Assembly (NCBI GenBank): GCA_019096065.1
Contig: JAGUCH010000005.1
Location: forward strand, 868,001 to 932,000
Source: Paracyclopina nana
Lineage: Eukaryota; Arthropoda; Copepoda; Cyclopoida; Cyclopettidae
Direction: 5' to 3'
Length of the DNA: 64,000 bases
Shown here: in pieces, positions 35,381 to 47,241 of the stretch
How positions within the stretch are numbered: the stretch's first letter is position 1
Layout: every line of letters begins with the position of its first letter
The notes under the pieces: generated by a model
What the model saw: only the letters and a program-made list of their open reading frames with translations
What the model was told of the DNA's origin: nothing
Databases searched by the model: none
Made by a program: the position numbers and the translations under genes

Positions 35381-38087
35381 TTAGCAAATCTGGACAAACA
35401 TTTCATTGCTGCTGCTACTTTGCTTCTGCTTCATTTGCCTCTTCTTTTCCTCAAGAAGCTTTTTCCTCGCTTCATCTCGGGCCTTGGCTGCTTCACTCTT
35501 TTTACCTGCAGCAGGCTGGCCTTGAGCTTTGGCCTTCACTTTGCCATTCCTGGGAGCAACAGGGGCCTCCGTTTTGGGCTTCAATTCCTGGAAAAGTTTC
35601 ATTATAATTGTTATGCCTACTCCACATAAATCCTTATTCACCTCTTCAGGTTTCTTCCAACCGTTTTGTCGAATTACCACCAGCTCTGCGAATAAGCTAT
35701 GGATGTGTTCGATTTGAATGAAGACCATATCCCAAAAGCCTGCCAAATCCTCAGAAGTTGGCACAAAGGGATCCTCATCTGAGTTGGAGTGCTGAAAAGT
35801 GAGGAGAAGGTCATGAGATTTCGCAGTACAACCACGACAGTGAGAATCAGTATTTACAATGTTTTTGTCGCAAAGGCCTCTGAATTGCATGAGCTTCTGC
35901 CCCATGAGGAGTTTGGCCTTGCCCACTGCGGCCAAAATGCAGTCTCTGATGTCTTCCGGAATGGCCTCAGCATGGGTCAGATCTTCTTCGAAATCACAGA
36001 TTTGCTCCTCAAACTTGAAGATTTCATTCTCCAGAATCTGTCGAGTAATTCACATTAATATAAGCATCGCTTGTGAAAACAACTTTTGTAGTGACTTTGC
36101 AGGTGCAGGAGTTGGTAATAAGAAAAATGAGGACTCATTTGTTTGTAGCATTGAGCACACTTAGTGATTACTTAGTGGCTGATGCGTCATTTTTTTGGAT
36201 TCTGCCAACTCATGAACTAGTTCACATAATCATTCAATAAACAAGTATTTCTCAATGCATGAAATGTGGAGCATGAAGATCTCAATTCACACTTGGCTAC
36301 ATAACTACAACATTGTTGGAATTACAGCGCACTAATAAATCAGTTCAATTGCCAACATGAAAAGTGAAAACAGACGAAGAAGCTTCAAGTGCTCGTAAAG
36401 TGACTTAATGGGCACTGAGAAAGCACTAAGTGCGCTTTCAAACACAAATAAATGAGGTCTCATTATTCTTGTGCCCAATTCCTGACCTCTCCCCAACACG
36501 TTACGGGATTGGCGAACAAATGTGCATTAGATACCTTGATGAAGTAATGGCCATCTCGAACTTCTTCCTCGACGCCTGCATCTGCACCAGAGGCTGCAGA
36601 TGGCAAATTAGCACCAGACCTTTTCATGCAGACACTGCTCGCAGCTGAGGCCGTTGATTCGGTATCTTCTTCTTGGATGGGGCACAAAAGAGTCCTTTCT
36701 CTCACTCCAGCGCAAGGAAATTGAGTTTCTTCATCATCCTGATCTTCAATGTCCTCAGGCTCAGGAAATGTCTCATGGTGAGCAGTAAGATCTTCTTCAA
36801 TCAGCTCAGAGGGTTTCTCAGCAAGAGATTCCTCAGCATTCTTTATGGGTTCCTCAGAATGGCTACTTGTAGGCTCTTCGACATGCTTGGCTTCTCCATT
36901 TGTCGTTGGCTGAGCATCTTCTTCAACAGGCTCTTGGCATTGCAGCTCCAAAGCAATCTCTTTAGCAGGAATTGGAGATGACAAGGGAGATCTCACATTT
37001 GGAGATGTTGGCTTTGCTGGCAATGCTGGCTTAGTCCTCGAGGTCAGTGGTGTGCCATTCACTTCCACTGGAATTATGCGATCTGAGCATTTCTTCTTTT
37101 CGATTTGAATAGGTATGATCCTATCCTTGGTGATGGGTATGAACCTTCCACCATTGGCACTGCTGCCATTGGTGGGCTCTGAAGGAATTTGCACCTGACA
37201 GCTGTTCGACTTGAGCTGTTCCCGGAATTCCGGACGAAGTAGCCGGAACACTGCGGGCACTTTGAGAGTCTTGAGCTCAAGGGGGCTGCCTGGAGACACC
37301 TGAGTTCTCCTGCTATATGATTTATCGGCTTCTGGCGAAGAGTCAGTTGAAGACTGCAACGGCTCTGGACTGGTTAATCTCAGGGACTGGACGCGTCCTC
37401 CAAAGAGACGCTCAATCTGCTTCTGAACCAGGTTGCCACTGGATGTCGAAGAGCCTATTGACGATGTGTCGGAGCCACCAGGTGATCCTTCGCGATTGTT
37501 GTTATTGAATCCCTGCAAATTGGGAAGAAAAACAATATTTCACAATGTTGTCAAAGACCATAGATGCATCACACTTAGTGTACACTCAAGAGCCACTTCA
37601 ACTATGGCCATCCTAGGCTGGAAAATGACTCGCAACACAAAACAGCTTCAGTTTCAGATCGCCAGCAAGCCTAGGATCACCATTTGTGAAGTTTCACATA
37701 CTCGTTCACTAATTGTGAGCAGGTAATGTAACTTTTGAAAATTGTTCTCGATTGTTTTACCTTGCGGAAGTCAGTGGCGTCAAAACCGTTCAGCTCCTGG
37801 CCCCGAACGGGGGGAGGACTGTTGGCATCCGTTAACGTCTGCTTCATTTCGTTAAAGTTGAGGACTTGAGGTCCAGTCGCGACGTGGAATGTTTGTCCTG
37901 GCGGACTAGTCTTCCTGGAAGGACTTGTGTACCGGATATAGGTTGAGTATCCACTCACTGAGCAGGACAGGCCAACATACGATGGTTTTCGGTTCCGGTT
38001 GTCTTCATCATCTGGATCTTCGTCCAAGGAACCGTTATTGTTGCTGAAGTCTCGAATTTCAATCGGCACTCGGCGTTCAGTCGTCAT
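35381..38087 (-). CDS. DLGAP: DLGAP/SAPAP (GKAP) family scaffold protein
   Basis: Minus-strand exons, in order of translation, are 38087-37761, 37512-36535, 36037-35858, 35791-35642 and 35587-35381, for 613 residues if ATG 38087 (MTTERRVPIE) is the start. The exon stays open upstream to an acceptor-like site at 38155, so more 5' sequence is possible. The N-terminal two-thirds are disordered and rich in Ser, Pro and Glu. The C-terminal GKAP domain starts at about residue 430: DGHYFIK, then ILENEIFKFEEQICDFEED, then AAVGKAKLLMGQKLMQF, then DLAGFWDMVFIQIEHI. A basic helix with KARDEARKKLLEEKKRQ follows. DLGAP proteins link PSD-95-type MAGUKs to Shank at postsynaptic sites; some relatives act on the spindle. 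The vertebrate C-terminal PDZ ligand (QTRL) is replaced by FVQIC, so Shank binding by that route is doubtful. Confidence 0.87.
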
Positions 38088-41000
38088 TTGCCCACAGTAG
38101 TTTTTTAGCTGAAGTTGTGTCAGGACTCGAACCCATGCATACTGAAGATGATACCTGCAAAAAAAATTACGACTTTGAAATTTGCATGAATCCGGATGAA
38201 ATATCAAGTTGTCATTGAAATTAAGCGAGGCGCGCAGAAAAAAAAACAGTACATTGTTTCATATTAGAAGGTTGGAAAATAATGAAAATAATGATGATGC
38301 CCTTTTGAAAGGGAAAAGCAACAGAGTGGAACATGAGAACCAAAATGGCTGAAAAATAAATGCGTTGTGGGAAAATTGGACCAATTGCGGTTCTTTGATT
38401 TCCTATCTAGGGCAAATCTTTTAAAATACCTTTAACACTTGGTTGAGAAAGGGGAGGTTTGAACAAAGGAAAAAAAAGGGTGACCTGGTATATACTTTTG
38501 TACAGATGGTCACTATGGGCTCTGAAATGTGCACAGTGGGGCAAGAGGGCCCGAAAAAGTGTGCACAGCTCCACTGCAGAGCTGTGGGCTAAAAAATGGA
38601 GCCTACTTCCGTTCTCTAAATGGGTGTCACACATTCACATCTGTTTGTTGTGGGAGCTTATGTCCGCGTGGGATAAACCCACACAAAATTAACTTTATAT
38701 CACTAGAATAAATCACAATATCGATGAAATCCAAAGGTAAACATCCAATCGCGTTTTCGCACAAAATCTAAAAAGTGACTCTTTCGCATGGATCTATGTT
38801 ATAAATCTTGGCGTAAGCCAATTGGAAAAAGTTTTTTGTCAAAATGTGATAATTGATGCTAGGGTTTCATGAAAGATTTTTCCAAGTATGCGTTACTAAA
38901 ACTATCTTTTTATTTAACAATATTAGATAATTATTTGATAGTTTAGGCTTTTGTGCCAGTTTTTGATGGTGATCAAATCTATGCATATGTAAAGAACTAG
39001 AATAAAACGGAAATGTTCAGTTCAGTTTTACCCAGAGATGAAATGCGGCCATTGTGATATTTTTTGAAGATGAAAGGTTTTTGTCTTCACAGGTGTGCAC
39101 AACACAAGGTAACTGAAGAAATTCAGCTGAAGAAGTTGAGCCCGGCTCAACTAAAGTATAATACTGGCTCTGAGACTGTCTCAAATGCATGTATTTACTC
39201 ACATGCCTGCCGTACTCTCACGCACCCCGGCAGCCCCCACACTGGGGCAAAAACTGGCCCAAAAACCCTCGCACCAATTCTCACCTCAGCGCAAAAAATG
39301 TGTTTACAATTGCCTTTTTCAAAGATTTTTATCATGGAAAAATGCCAGTCCGCCACCAAATCAACATTCGATCACAAAACAGTTTGGACGTTTTACTGCT
39401 TTTATCTTTTTTCCAAATATTTTGAAAATATGACAAACATACTTGATTTTTTCCCATTACTTACTTAAATATTTCAAAACAATTTGCATTAATTATTTCA
39501 AAATAATTTGCATAAGAATTAGGTGCAATTTCACTTTGAAGAGTTGCTAGACTTTAAAGGCTATCCTATAAGAAAGTTAAGCAAGGCTTGGTTAAATTTG
39601 AAATTTTTTCTTAAAATATTTTTTTGGGGGCATAAGCCACACTGTGCTATGAGCTCCCCAGCCACTTGTAGTGCACGTTGCATTACTGCGGGCAAAGAAT
39701 ATCTGAGAACTTTGCCCCACAAAATTGCTCCTTAGAATTATGATTACATGACTGAAAACGAGATTTTTTGATAGTGATGCCAACCTTTGTACCAAAATGT
39801 CCAGAAAATATCAAGATTAGAAATCTCTCAAAGTTTGGGTGGTTAACAGAGTTTCTAAAGTAGGCGTGGTCAAAAAATGCCCAAGTTCATCAAGGCGTGA
39901 ACGATTTCTGCCTAAATATGGCAAAAAATTAGGAATGCTTCAGAATGTCATTATTTTTAATCATTTTTTAAGGGCGTAGTTGCTAAAATACACGCAATTT
40001 GCATTTCAAATAAGCAAGCAACATTTATCCATTTCAAGGCTATTTTCCTGCTTGATTGAACCCTTTCACAGCCATGACTCAGCATATTTTTAAAAATTGC
40101 CATTTTTTCAAATAAACAAGCATTTTAACCCTTTTTTCAGGTGTATGTAAACTTTCACCTTTCGCTAAATAGCAGATAGCTTTTTTCAGCTGAAAATTAG
40201 TTATTTGAGTAAGTGGGAAAATTTTGAGATAAAGCGGGGAGAATTAGAGGCAAAAAAGCCAATATTTGCCTACCTGAATAATGCGTGTTGTTTTTGCCGA
40301 GCTCAAAAAAAGTAGCTGTTCTTCATTAGGAGATTTCACTCAGTTCACTGAATTGTTAAGGGTTGGCAGCTGTGGGCGCGCGGGCTGAGTTGGCCGGCGC
40401 GCGGCTGCCTGCCAACTTTTCTTACCCACCCTAACCACAAAATAGCGTTACCAGACGCTTACCATAATGTTAAAATTATAAAAATAGTGCCTATTATACC
40501 AATAAGATAACATAAAATCCCACACAAATCTATAAAAAATCACTTACTTAATTGCTCTAATTAGGCGTTTATGTCACATTTCTGGCGACTTTCTACACTT
40601 AACTAGTGGTAAATCTTTTTTAAGTACTTTTGTGTTAACGCAACAATCATAATAAAAAATCACGCAACCTCTGTAAAATTATATCCTCGATTGACAAAAT
40701 GGCCAAATTTGAAGAATTCACGCTCATGTTTTGAATATTTGAATCGATGGATTTTTTTTGGGATTGGAAAGCTGTGCTTTCCAAGATGGCCGCCATGTCA
40801 TTCATTCACATTAGAACGCAAAAAAGGCTGTAGTTTTATCAGCCTTGCTTGGCACTTTGGCCTTTCTTCCCAGTCTTTTTCAAGCCTGAGCCTTCCCCAA
40901 GTTAGAAAGCCTTGAGAAGAGAAGGGAAAGCCAGAGGATCAATAGTCCCCACCCTGGATTTACTACATAGCACAGCACGCCTGTTGGTCCTCCACTCGTG

Positions 41001-42156
41001 GCTTTCCCTTTGAAAACCAGGCAGTTAAGGCCACTCAATTCTCGAGGTTTCCTTCCACAGCAGCTGAATTATCAATCCTTTTTCAACTTGGAACCAGTCA
41101 AATTCAAGCATCAACCTGGAGGTGTTAACCGGTAAGTCATTCGCGATAAGTGCCCCGGGTCGCGGCACCACAATACAAACTGCAATACAGGCCCAGCCTT
41201 CCAGCTAATTTGTGGAAATTTCAATTCCCTTTGTACACTGAGTACACTGCTGCAGAATTTAGTCAAATTTTTTTGGAGCTTGCGAGCACGCCTTTGCCAG
41301 CTGTGATGATGCATTGCACTACTGAAACAAGCCACAGTGGATAAAAGGTGAAATGCTTCATCTGATTAGCCCTTTTAAAAGACTCAAGTCTATGCATTTT
41401 TTAGCCGAAAAAAACAAATCTTCCAAATGTGAGACTCCAAATGCAAAAAGACAATATGCTAGATTAGCATCAACAATTAGAATTGTTTTCTATGGGTTCC
41501 CTCCCTGTTTTAAGGAAGTTGACTTAAAATTGAATTGTTTGCCCTTTCTTAAATATGCTTGAAATTTTTTACTTCAATGACTTTTGAGCTAATGATGCGC
41601 CACTTTACTTAAGGACTTCACTTTCTAAAAACATTTCTTGAAATCTTTAGAAATGACTAATAAAACTCAGTGAATAATATTAGCAATATTAGCAATATGA
41701 AAATAAATAGCATGAGTGTAGTTGGCTGTGAATAGACCAAATAACATTTTCTTAAATTCCTCCAAAAAATGGCTTTTTGTATTTAATCCAATTTGTGACT
41801 TTTTGCAAAGATATCTTTTTAGATCAAATGAAGTCCATCAAAAAAAATTCTTTCTACTCTTAAAATTCCCATTTTTGAAGCTGAGCAGCCTTTTCAAGCA
41901 AAATTCACTCAAGATCAAATGAGCCTTAGAAGCTGAGAAATATAGAAGTAGAAAAGGGAATCTTTAAGGGTTGAAGCTGACTCATCAATCTAAATATTTT
42001 TGCATCCCTGCCCCCCTTGTGCTCGCAGCTGCACTAGTCTGTAGCTGAAGCAAGCCGGATGGCGCAAGCAAACTTGATACTAGTTTTGCAGCCTGAATTC
42101 ACACACACTCACACAGCTTTGTATATTTGTCAGCTGTTCATCAAAAAGGCATAACT
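38088..42156. other. Divergent intergenic region between DLGAP and RUSC genes
   Basis: No coding exon is supported over 4 kb. The two genes point away from each other, so both promoters should lie here. A G/C-rich patch at about 40370-40425 contains near-mirror blocks GGGCGCGCGGGC and GCCGGCGCGCGGC. AAGATGGCCGCCATGTC near 40783 resembles YY1/Pho sites. The rest is A/T-rich and unassigned. Confidence 0.5.
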
Positions 42157-45100
42157 ATGACCATTTCAGATCAAGAAAACAACTCCACACTTAGGGTAGT
42201 AGTCTCATCAAGCAAGGCCTTTGAGGCCAACTTGAACAACCAAGATCAAGATCCCTTCTACTCAAGGACAGAAACAACAACAAAGATGGATTATGCCTGG
42301 CTCGAGCCCAGACACGATCCGATTGCCACTGACACAAATCTGGCTGAAATCGACTTTGAAAACTTCAAAAATGAGGACTTGGCCTACGCCTTTTCTTGCG
42401 GGGTGAGTAAGATTATCAATTGATTAAGTTTGTAAGAATAGAGCTAAAAATTATTATTTTTTCATTCTGGGTAAAAATGCTAATCGTTGAGAGTAGTTTA
42501 ATAGGAACTAATCAAAGTTAATTGGTGACTCACCCTCTTTTTTTAATATGTCTGTGTATTTTTTCTAACATACTGATCTTCATTTTTTTAAAACGTTATC
42601 ACTGATACTTGAATCGATAGCATATTGCTAAAAGCGGTCAAATTATCATAGTTTTGCAATTTTTCGAATGCATTTTCTCATTTTTTTTAATGTAAAGTAT
42701 TTTGGTTTAACATTATGTATTGACTCACCCTGTTGATATGTGTATCCAGAGTGAGGCCACGAATGTTTCCATAAATAAAATTCATTCTTTTCCTCGTTGA
42801 AGCTGTGACAAACAAATCAAAGCAAAAACTCAATTTCGCGGTTGACATTGGCCGAAAAGCAAAGTTAAACTGTGAAAATATTTGCCTTGAAAATCTGTCA
42901 AAATGCCAGAGGAAGATTAAGTACATTTCTGCAGCATCTAGCATGACAACCAAAGATACTTTCCAGATGGAACAACTGAAAGAACTGCAGTACTTTAATG
43001 TTCACATCGGGTTTTTTACTCAAATCTATTTTGCAAATACAAAGTCAAGAAAACGCTTTTTCGGGAGTATGAGAGTGGCAAAACAACATATAAAAATTGT
43101 CATGCTCATTGTAAAGTAAAATCCCAGGGATAATTACAGTTATAAAGCAAAATAAATCAGTTAAAGATAAACATCAAAGTCATATTATCATATCAAAAGA
43201 TGTAGCAGGACTGGCACAGTAGATCACCTGGGACAGTAAAACCAGCAAAGTAATATACCTGGATCTAAATGTTTACAGGAAGAGGAATCGGGCGGATCAT
43301 CCAGCACTGACATGTCCATTTGTCGGTCAGAGCCCTTGTTCTCCTCAACTCTGGACTCTGAAATGCGTTCAAAGGGCGGGGCAGCGGAGGGCGTGGTCAG
43401 CCTCATACAAGACTCCATAGATGAGGACTTCAACTTCAGGGAGAAAGTTGTGGTCAACAAAAACAACTACACTTTGACCTACAGCGGTCAAGGCATGATC
43501 AGCAGTCTTATAGCGAGCATGGTCATAGAAGAAGAGGGGGAGGGGCCAGAAAAGAAAGAGGGCGTGGCCAGGATGACCACCTGGTCCAATTTGAGCCGGT
43601 CGCCCACGAATTTCCAGCAATTGCCACCTCACCCTGTCATATGGTCAAGCAATAACAACAATGCTGCAGTTGTGGGCGGAGACAAGGCCAAAAGTTTGCC
43701 TGAATGCGACCTTGAGGCCCAAATGAGGCCAACTACACTGGTCAACACTTTTATGCGCGGCCGGTCCACAGATGAGGATGAGGCCGTTTTTGCAGCCACG
43801 CCCCCAACCATGATTCGCAGCAAGGACACAGTAAATACATTTTTGAAGGCCACCTCGAGGCTCACAAGCATCGAAGAAACCACAACTACGACCACAGAGG
43901 AAAAACGGCCGCCCAAAAGGCCACACAAACGGCCGCCATCTTTTAAATATCCAGACCTTGATTTTCTGGAAAATGATGTGGGCCTTTGGGACACTTTTTT
44001 CGCGAGGAAAAACAGGTTTCAGTCGGTTTTACGGCCTCCCTTGCCTGTGGAAGAGTACCTAAAGAAGAAGGCCGCCGCCGCCACGCCCACGAATGCAGAA
44101 GCCACGCCCCCTACTGTTAGACCCCCGCCCATTTCTGACACAGCCTCACTCAGGGCTCTGTTGCCCCCAGCACAAAAGCACTTGGTCCCCATCGACTTTG
44201 AGGAGAGAGAGATTAAACAGGCGTGGCCTGAGGCTACTGTGGCCACGCCCCCACCTACAGAGGCTCCGCCTGAGGTCGTCCGCAGGCGGAGGAAAAGCTA
44301 CCAGGACCGTAACCTCAACTTGCTGAATAACAATGGGTCAGGCTCGATGGAATTGAAGAGGAGAAGTTACCACCCTCAAGATTACTTGTCAAAGTTGCTA
44401 GATAGCAAGGTCCAACAAAAAAGGCCACAAGCCTTTCCCAAGGTGAATTTTAAGCTAAATTCTCGTGAATGTCTTTGTTGACAAGTCAGTTCTCAGAATT
44501 ATCAATGATGGCATAGTCATCAAAGTAGCCAATTAAGTTTATTGCCAATACTAAGTTTTCAGCTGCAGGCATACTGGTCAAAACAAATGAGCAGTTTTTT
44601 TATTACAAGCACACTCAAGCCAAAAATCCTAATTCAAATCTAATGGGCTGAGACAGTAGCTCTATTATAAAAACTCGGATTGTTAAGTCAGTTCCATGTT
44701 ATCAGCTGTCAACATGCAGGTCAATTCTATAGGATAACAGCTGTCAGCATACTGGTCAATGCTAACTTACCAGCCGCCATCAATCTAGCCTATTTCAATC
44801 TCTCTGTTGGGAACAAAAAGCTCAATTCATTGCAATTAGCAAGATTTTCTATGATTAGCCATCAGCTGTCAGCATGCAGGTCACAGCTTTTTTCTCAGCT
44901 TGTATAACACTGGTTGATTCTAATTGGTCAGTTGTTTAAAAATTACTTTTAATTGCTATTTCAGTCTGGCAGCCAAAATGACCTGGTGGACTCATGTCGA
45001 GACTCTGAAGAGACCGAGGACTCATCTGAGGCCACGTGGTCCGGACCCACAAGCAAAAATTTGTCAGCTGAATATCCATTCCATAACAACTTGGCCATGC

Positions 45101-46206
45101 CAGCCCAAGGCATCAACTTCGATCTCACTCACAAACGAGGTGACTTTTTTCAGCCAACCTCTATTGATAACTCTGCTGTCAACTTAAACCTTTTTTTTTT
45201 CACACAAAGGGCTCTTTGTTAACCTGTACACGGCTGTTGAACATCTCCTCATGTACCAAGATGACTGCAGCGCTGTATCTGTCAAATTTGTGCTCTTCCA
45301 CGAGCTCTGCCCCGCCCTCATGGGCATTATGAGGGATGGGCTCAAGCCAGAGGTCATCACATCCTTTGGCCGCATGAAAACCTCAGTGTGGAGGGTCATT
45401 GAGGCTGTCATCAGGCAAGGGCCGAATTTTGGGGGCGGGGCTGCCACCTCAGATCTAGTCATGTTACTCAATGCCAAGTTTCCTGGCACCGCAGAAGATC
45501 ACAGGAAGTTTTCAGGCTTCGTGGCTGGCCTTTTGAAGTAAGTGACCTTTTGACCCTAGTGAAGGTCATTTTCTAAAGGAAATCTCCTTTCAGCATGTCT
45601 GGCTTACATGTCTGGTTCAGCAAGCTCAAGTGGAGCATGGATGTCTTGCTGAGGTTCTATGAGAGGCACGCCTTCATTTGTGCACTGCACAAAGAGACAC
45701 GCCTCCTCTTCGATGAGCTCATCTTTTGCCTACAAAGGCTCTATGCTCTCCCCACCAACATTGACCTTCCCTTCACAAATGAGATCCTTGATGACATTCC
45801 AACCGCTTCCGGATCCATGACTATGACTCCGAGCAGCAATGCAACATCTGATGGTGGACAGACTCTGGCATCCTCAGGAAGAAGTGATTGCTCCAGTTGT
45901 AATGACTTTGCAAAACTGAGAAGGCCAGCCTCGGCCAAGTCGCGAATCCCAAGGCCAATTTCGCTTCCAAAGAGACTCGAGGCCAAGCTGTCTCCGGTTC
46001 GAACCCCGAGCAGAGTCAGGGCCTCTCCAAATGTGAGGTCAACCTCAGGGGATAGAAAGTCTCGAGTCAGGGATACAGTCAAGCTATTTGACTCAAAAAT
46101 GGAGGCCCATAATCACAAAGTCATGCTGAGGCGACACACGAGGCCAAAGACCGGAGCTGGAGAGGCCATGGCCTTGGAGGATCATGGACGACAACAGCAG
46201 TTTTAA
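42157..46206 (+). CDS. RUSC: RUN-domain protein of the RUSC1/RUSC2 type
   Basis: Exons are 42157-42402, 43279-44442, 44965-45139, 45210-45537 and 45594-46206, for 841 residues. The first 520 residues are disordered and low-complexity, with Thr and Pro runs and basic patches. A RUN domain spans about residues 529-700: GLFVNLYTAVEHLL, FHELCPALMGIMRDGLKPEV, SVWRVIEAVIRQGP, FSGFVAGLLNMSGLHVWF and LPTNIDLPF. The DGLK(P/A)EV and SVWRV.EA words are specific to the RUSC branch of RUN domains. RUSC proteins are cytosolic adaptors that bind small GTPases or vesicle machinery and work in trafficking and neurite growth. The vertebrate C-terminal SH3 domain is absent: the last 140 residues are basic, Ser/Arg/Pro-rich. 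Exon 2 is very long (1,164 nt). Intron 3 carries four copies of a composite motif. Confidence 0.82.
44560..44884. promoter_or_regulatory. Four copies of an E-box/AGGTCA composite
   Basis: Copies lie at 44560-44580, 44703-44723, 44738-44758 and 44864-44884 in a RUSC intron. Each is 21 bp: CAGCTG, then about nine bases containing CAGCAT or CAACAT, then (A/T)GGTCA. Conservation within otherwise diverged intron DNA suggests a bound site or remnants of a small repeat. Confidence 0.5.
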
Positions 46207-46229
46207 CGTAAAAGTGTCGCATGGACATT

Positions 46230-46882
46230 TCCATGGGCCATGATAGTGGTTGAAGATGTAATGACCCCGAAGGATTTGGGATGGCATACGCAGTTTTAAC
46301 ATACAAAAGCTTTTATCAACAATGATCTCAAGATTATCAGACCAAAGAATTGAACCGAACACAAAGTGTCGATATTGGGCCAAATTCCATTATCTTTTCT
46401 TTTGAAAGTTTGTAGAATGAACTCAATACCAGCCTAATTGAGAACACCTATCTGGCATTTTTAAGCATAGCCGAACCGATGCAGAAATGATGACATTAAT
46501 TTGAAAAACCAAGCTAAGGAGTGAAAGCTATGTGCGTCTGACATCAAAGTACAGAAAAGGTGAAAATGAAGGATCCATTTGAAGTGACTTTCAAAAATTG
46601 GAACAGATAGCATAGCCTCAGTTGCGAAACATTGAAGCAAATATCACTTTTGAAAAAGACTTGATGTCCGGATCCAGTTAGCATAGCTTTTTACGCCTTT
46701 CAAACCATGGTCCTCGAAAAAAAAGGACACTTGAAAGGCCCATGCCACTGGTTGGAGATGTAATGACCCCGAAGGATTTGGGATGGCATACTCAGGTCTG
46801 ACATTAAAAAGCTTTTATCTAACAACGATCTCAAAATTAACACACCAAAGAATTGACACTTTTACAAGGCCTCAAAATTGGG
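46230..46882. repeat. Direct repeat of about 130 bp, 500 bp apart
   Basis: 46238-46375 and 46739-46880 share long blocks including GATGTAATGACCCCGAAGG, ATTTGGGATGGCATAC and AAAGCTTTTATC. Copies differ by scattered substitutions and small indels. They lie just after the RUSC stop codon, so they may be part of a long 3' UTR. Confidence 0.8.
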
Positions 46883-47169
46883 CTTGATATTGTTGTCTCT
46901 ATTGTTAACAAGGCCCTGGATATTCGCTGATATATTAAAAACAATAACATGATGATATTTTAGTGTTTGTTTGCAAAGTCTCTATTATAAATTGTGTGCA
47001 ATTGCGAAATACAGTCTTCTCAACTAATTTAATTCACTTTTCAAGATTTGTAACACAAATAATTGGAATTATTTATTGTCGAGCTAGTCCATGTGGATAC
47101 AAGGAAAATCCTCTAGGAATTTTTGCCAGCATTGACTTTGTAATGTGCTTAACTTGTTAAGAGCATTGA

Positions 47170-47175
47170 TTTATT
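47170..47175 (-). terminator. Polyadenylation signal of the transporter gene
   Basis: AATAAA on the minus strand lies about 66 bases after the stop codon. Confidence 0.55.
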
Positions 47176-47241
47176 TTTCAATTTAAATGAACTAAATACA
47201 TTTCAGATTGAGCTTTCAGAGAGCTTAAGGATATTTGACAC

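Larger units (their letters stand above)
46207..47241. other. Convergent spacer with a direct duplication
   Basis: This holds the 3' UTR of the RUSC gene, the direct repeat annotated below, and TTTATT at 47170-47175 (AATAAA on the minus strand) for the transporter gene. No coding sequence is seen. Confidence 0.55.

Noticed and set aside
39064-39468. Open frame of 134 codons between the DLGAP and RUSC genes
   Set aside because: Composition is like the non-coding surroundings, no splice context or domain is seen, and overlapping frames are equally open.
43369-44246. Minus-strand open frames opposite the long RUSC exon
   Set aside because: They are shadows of the plus-strand coding exon; the plus-strand frame continues into a recognisable RUN domain.
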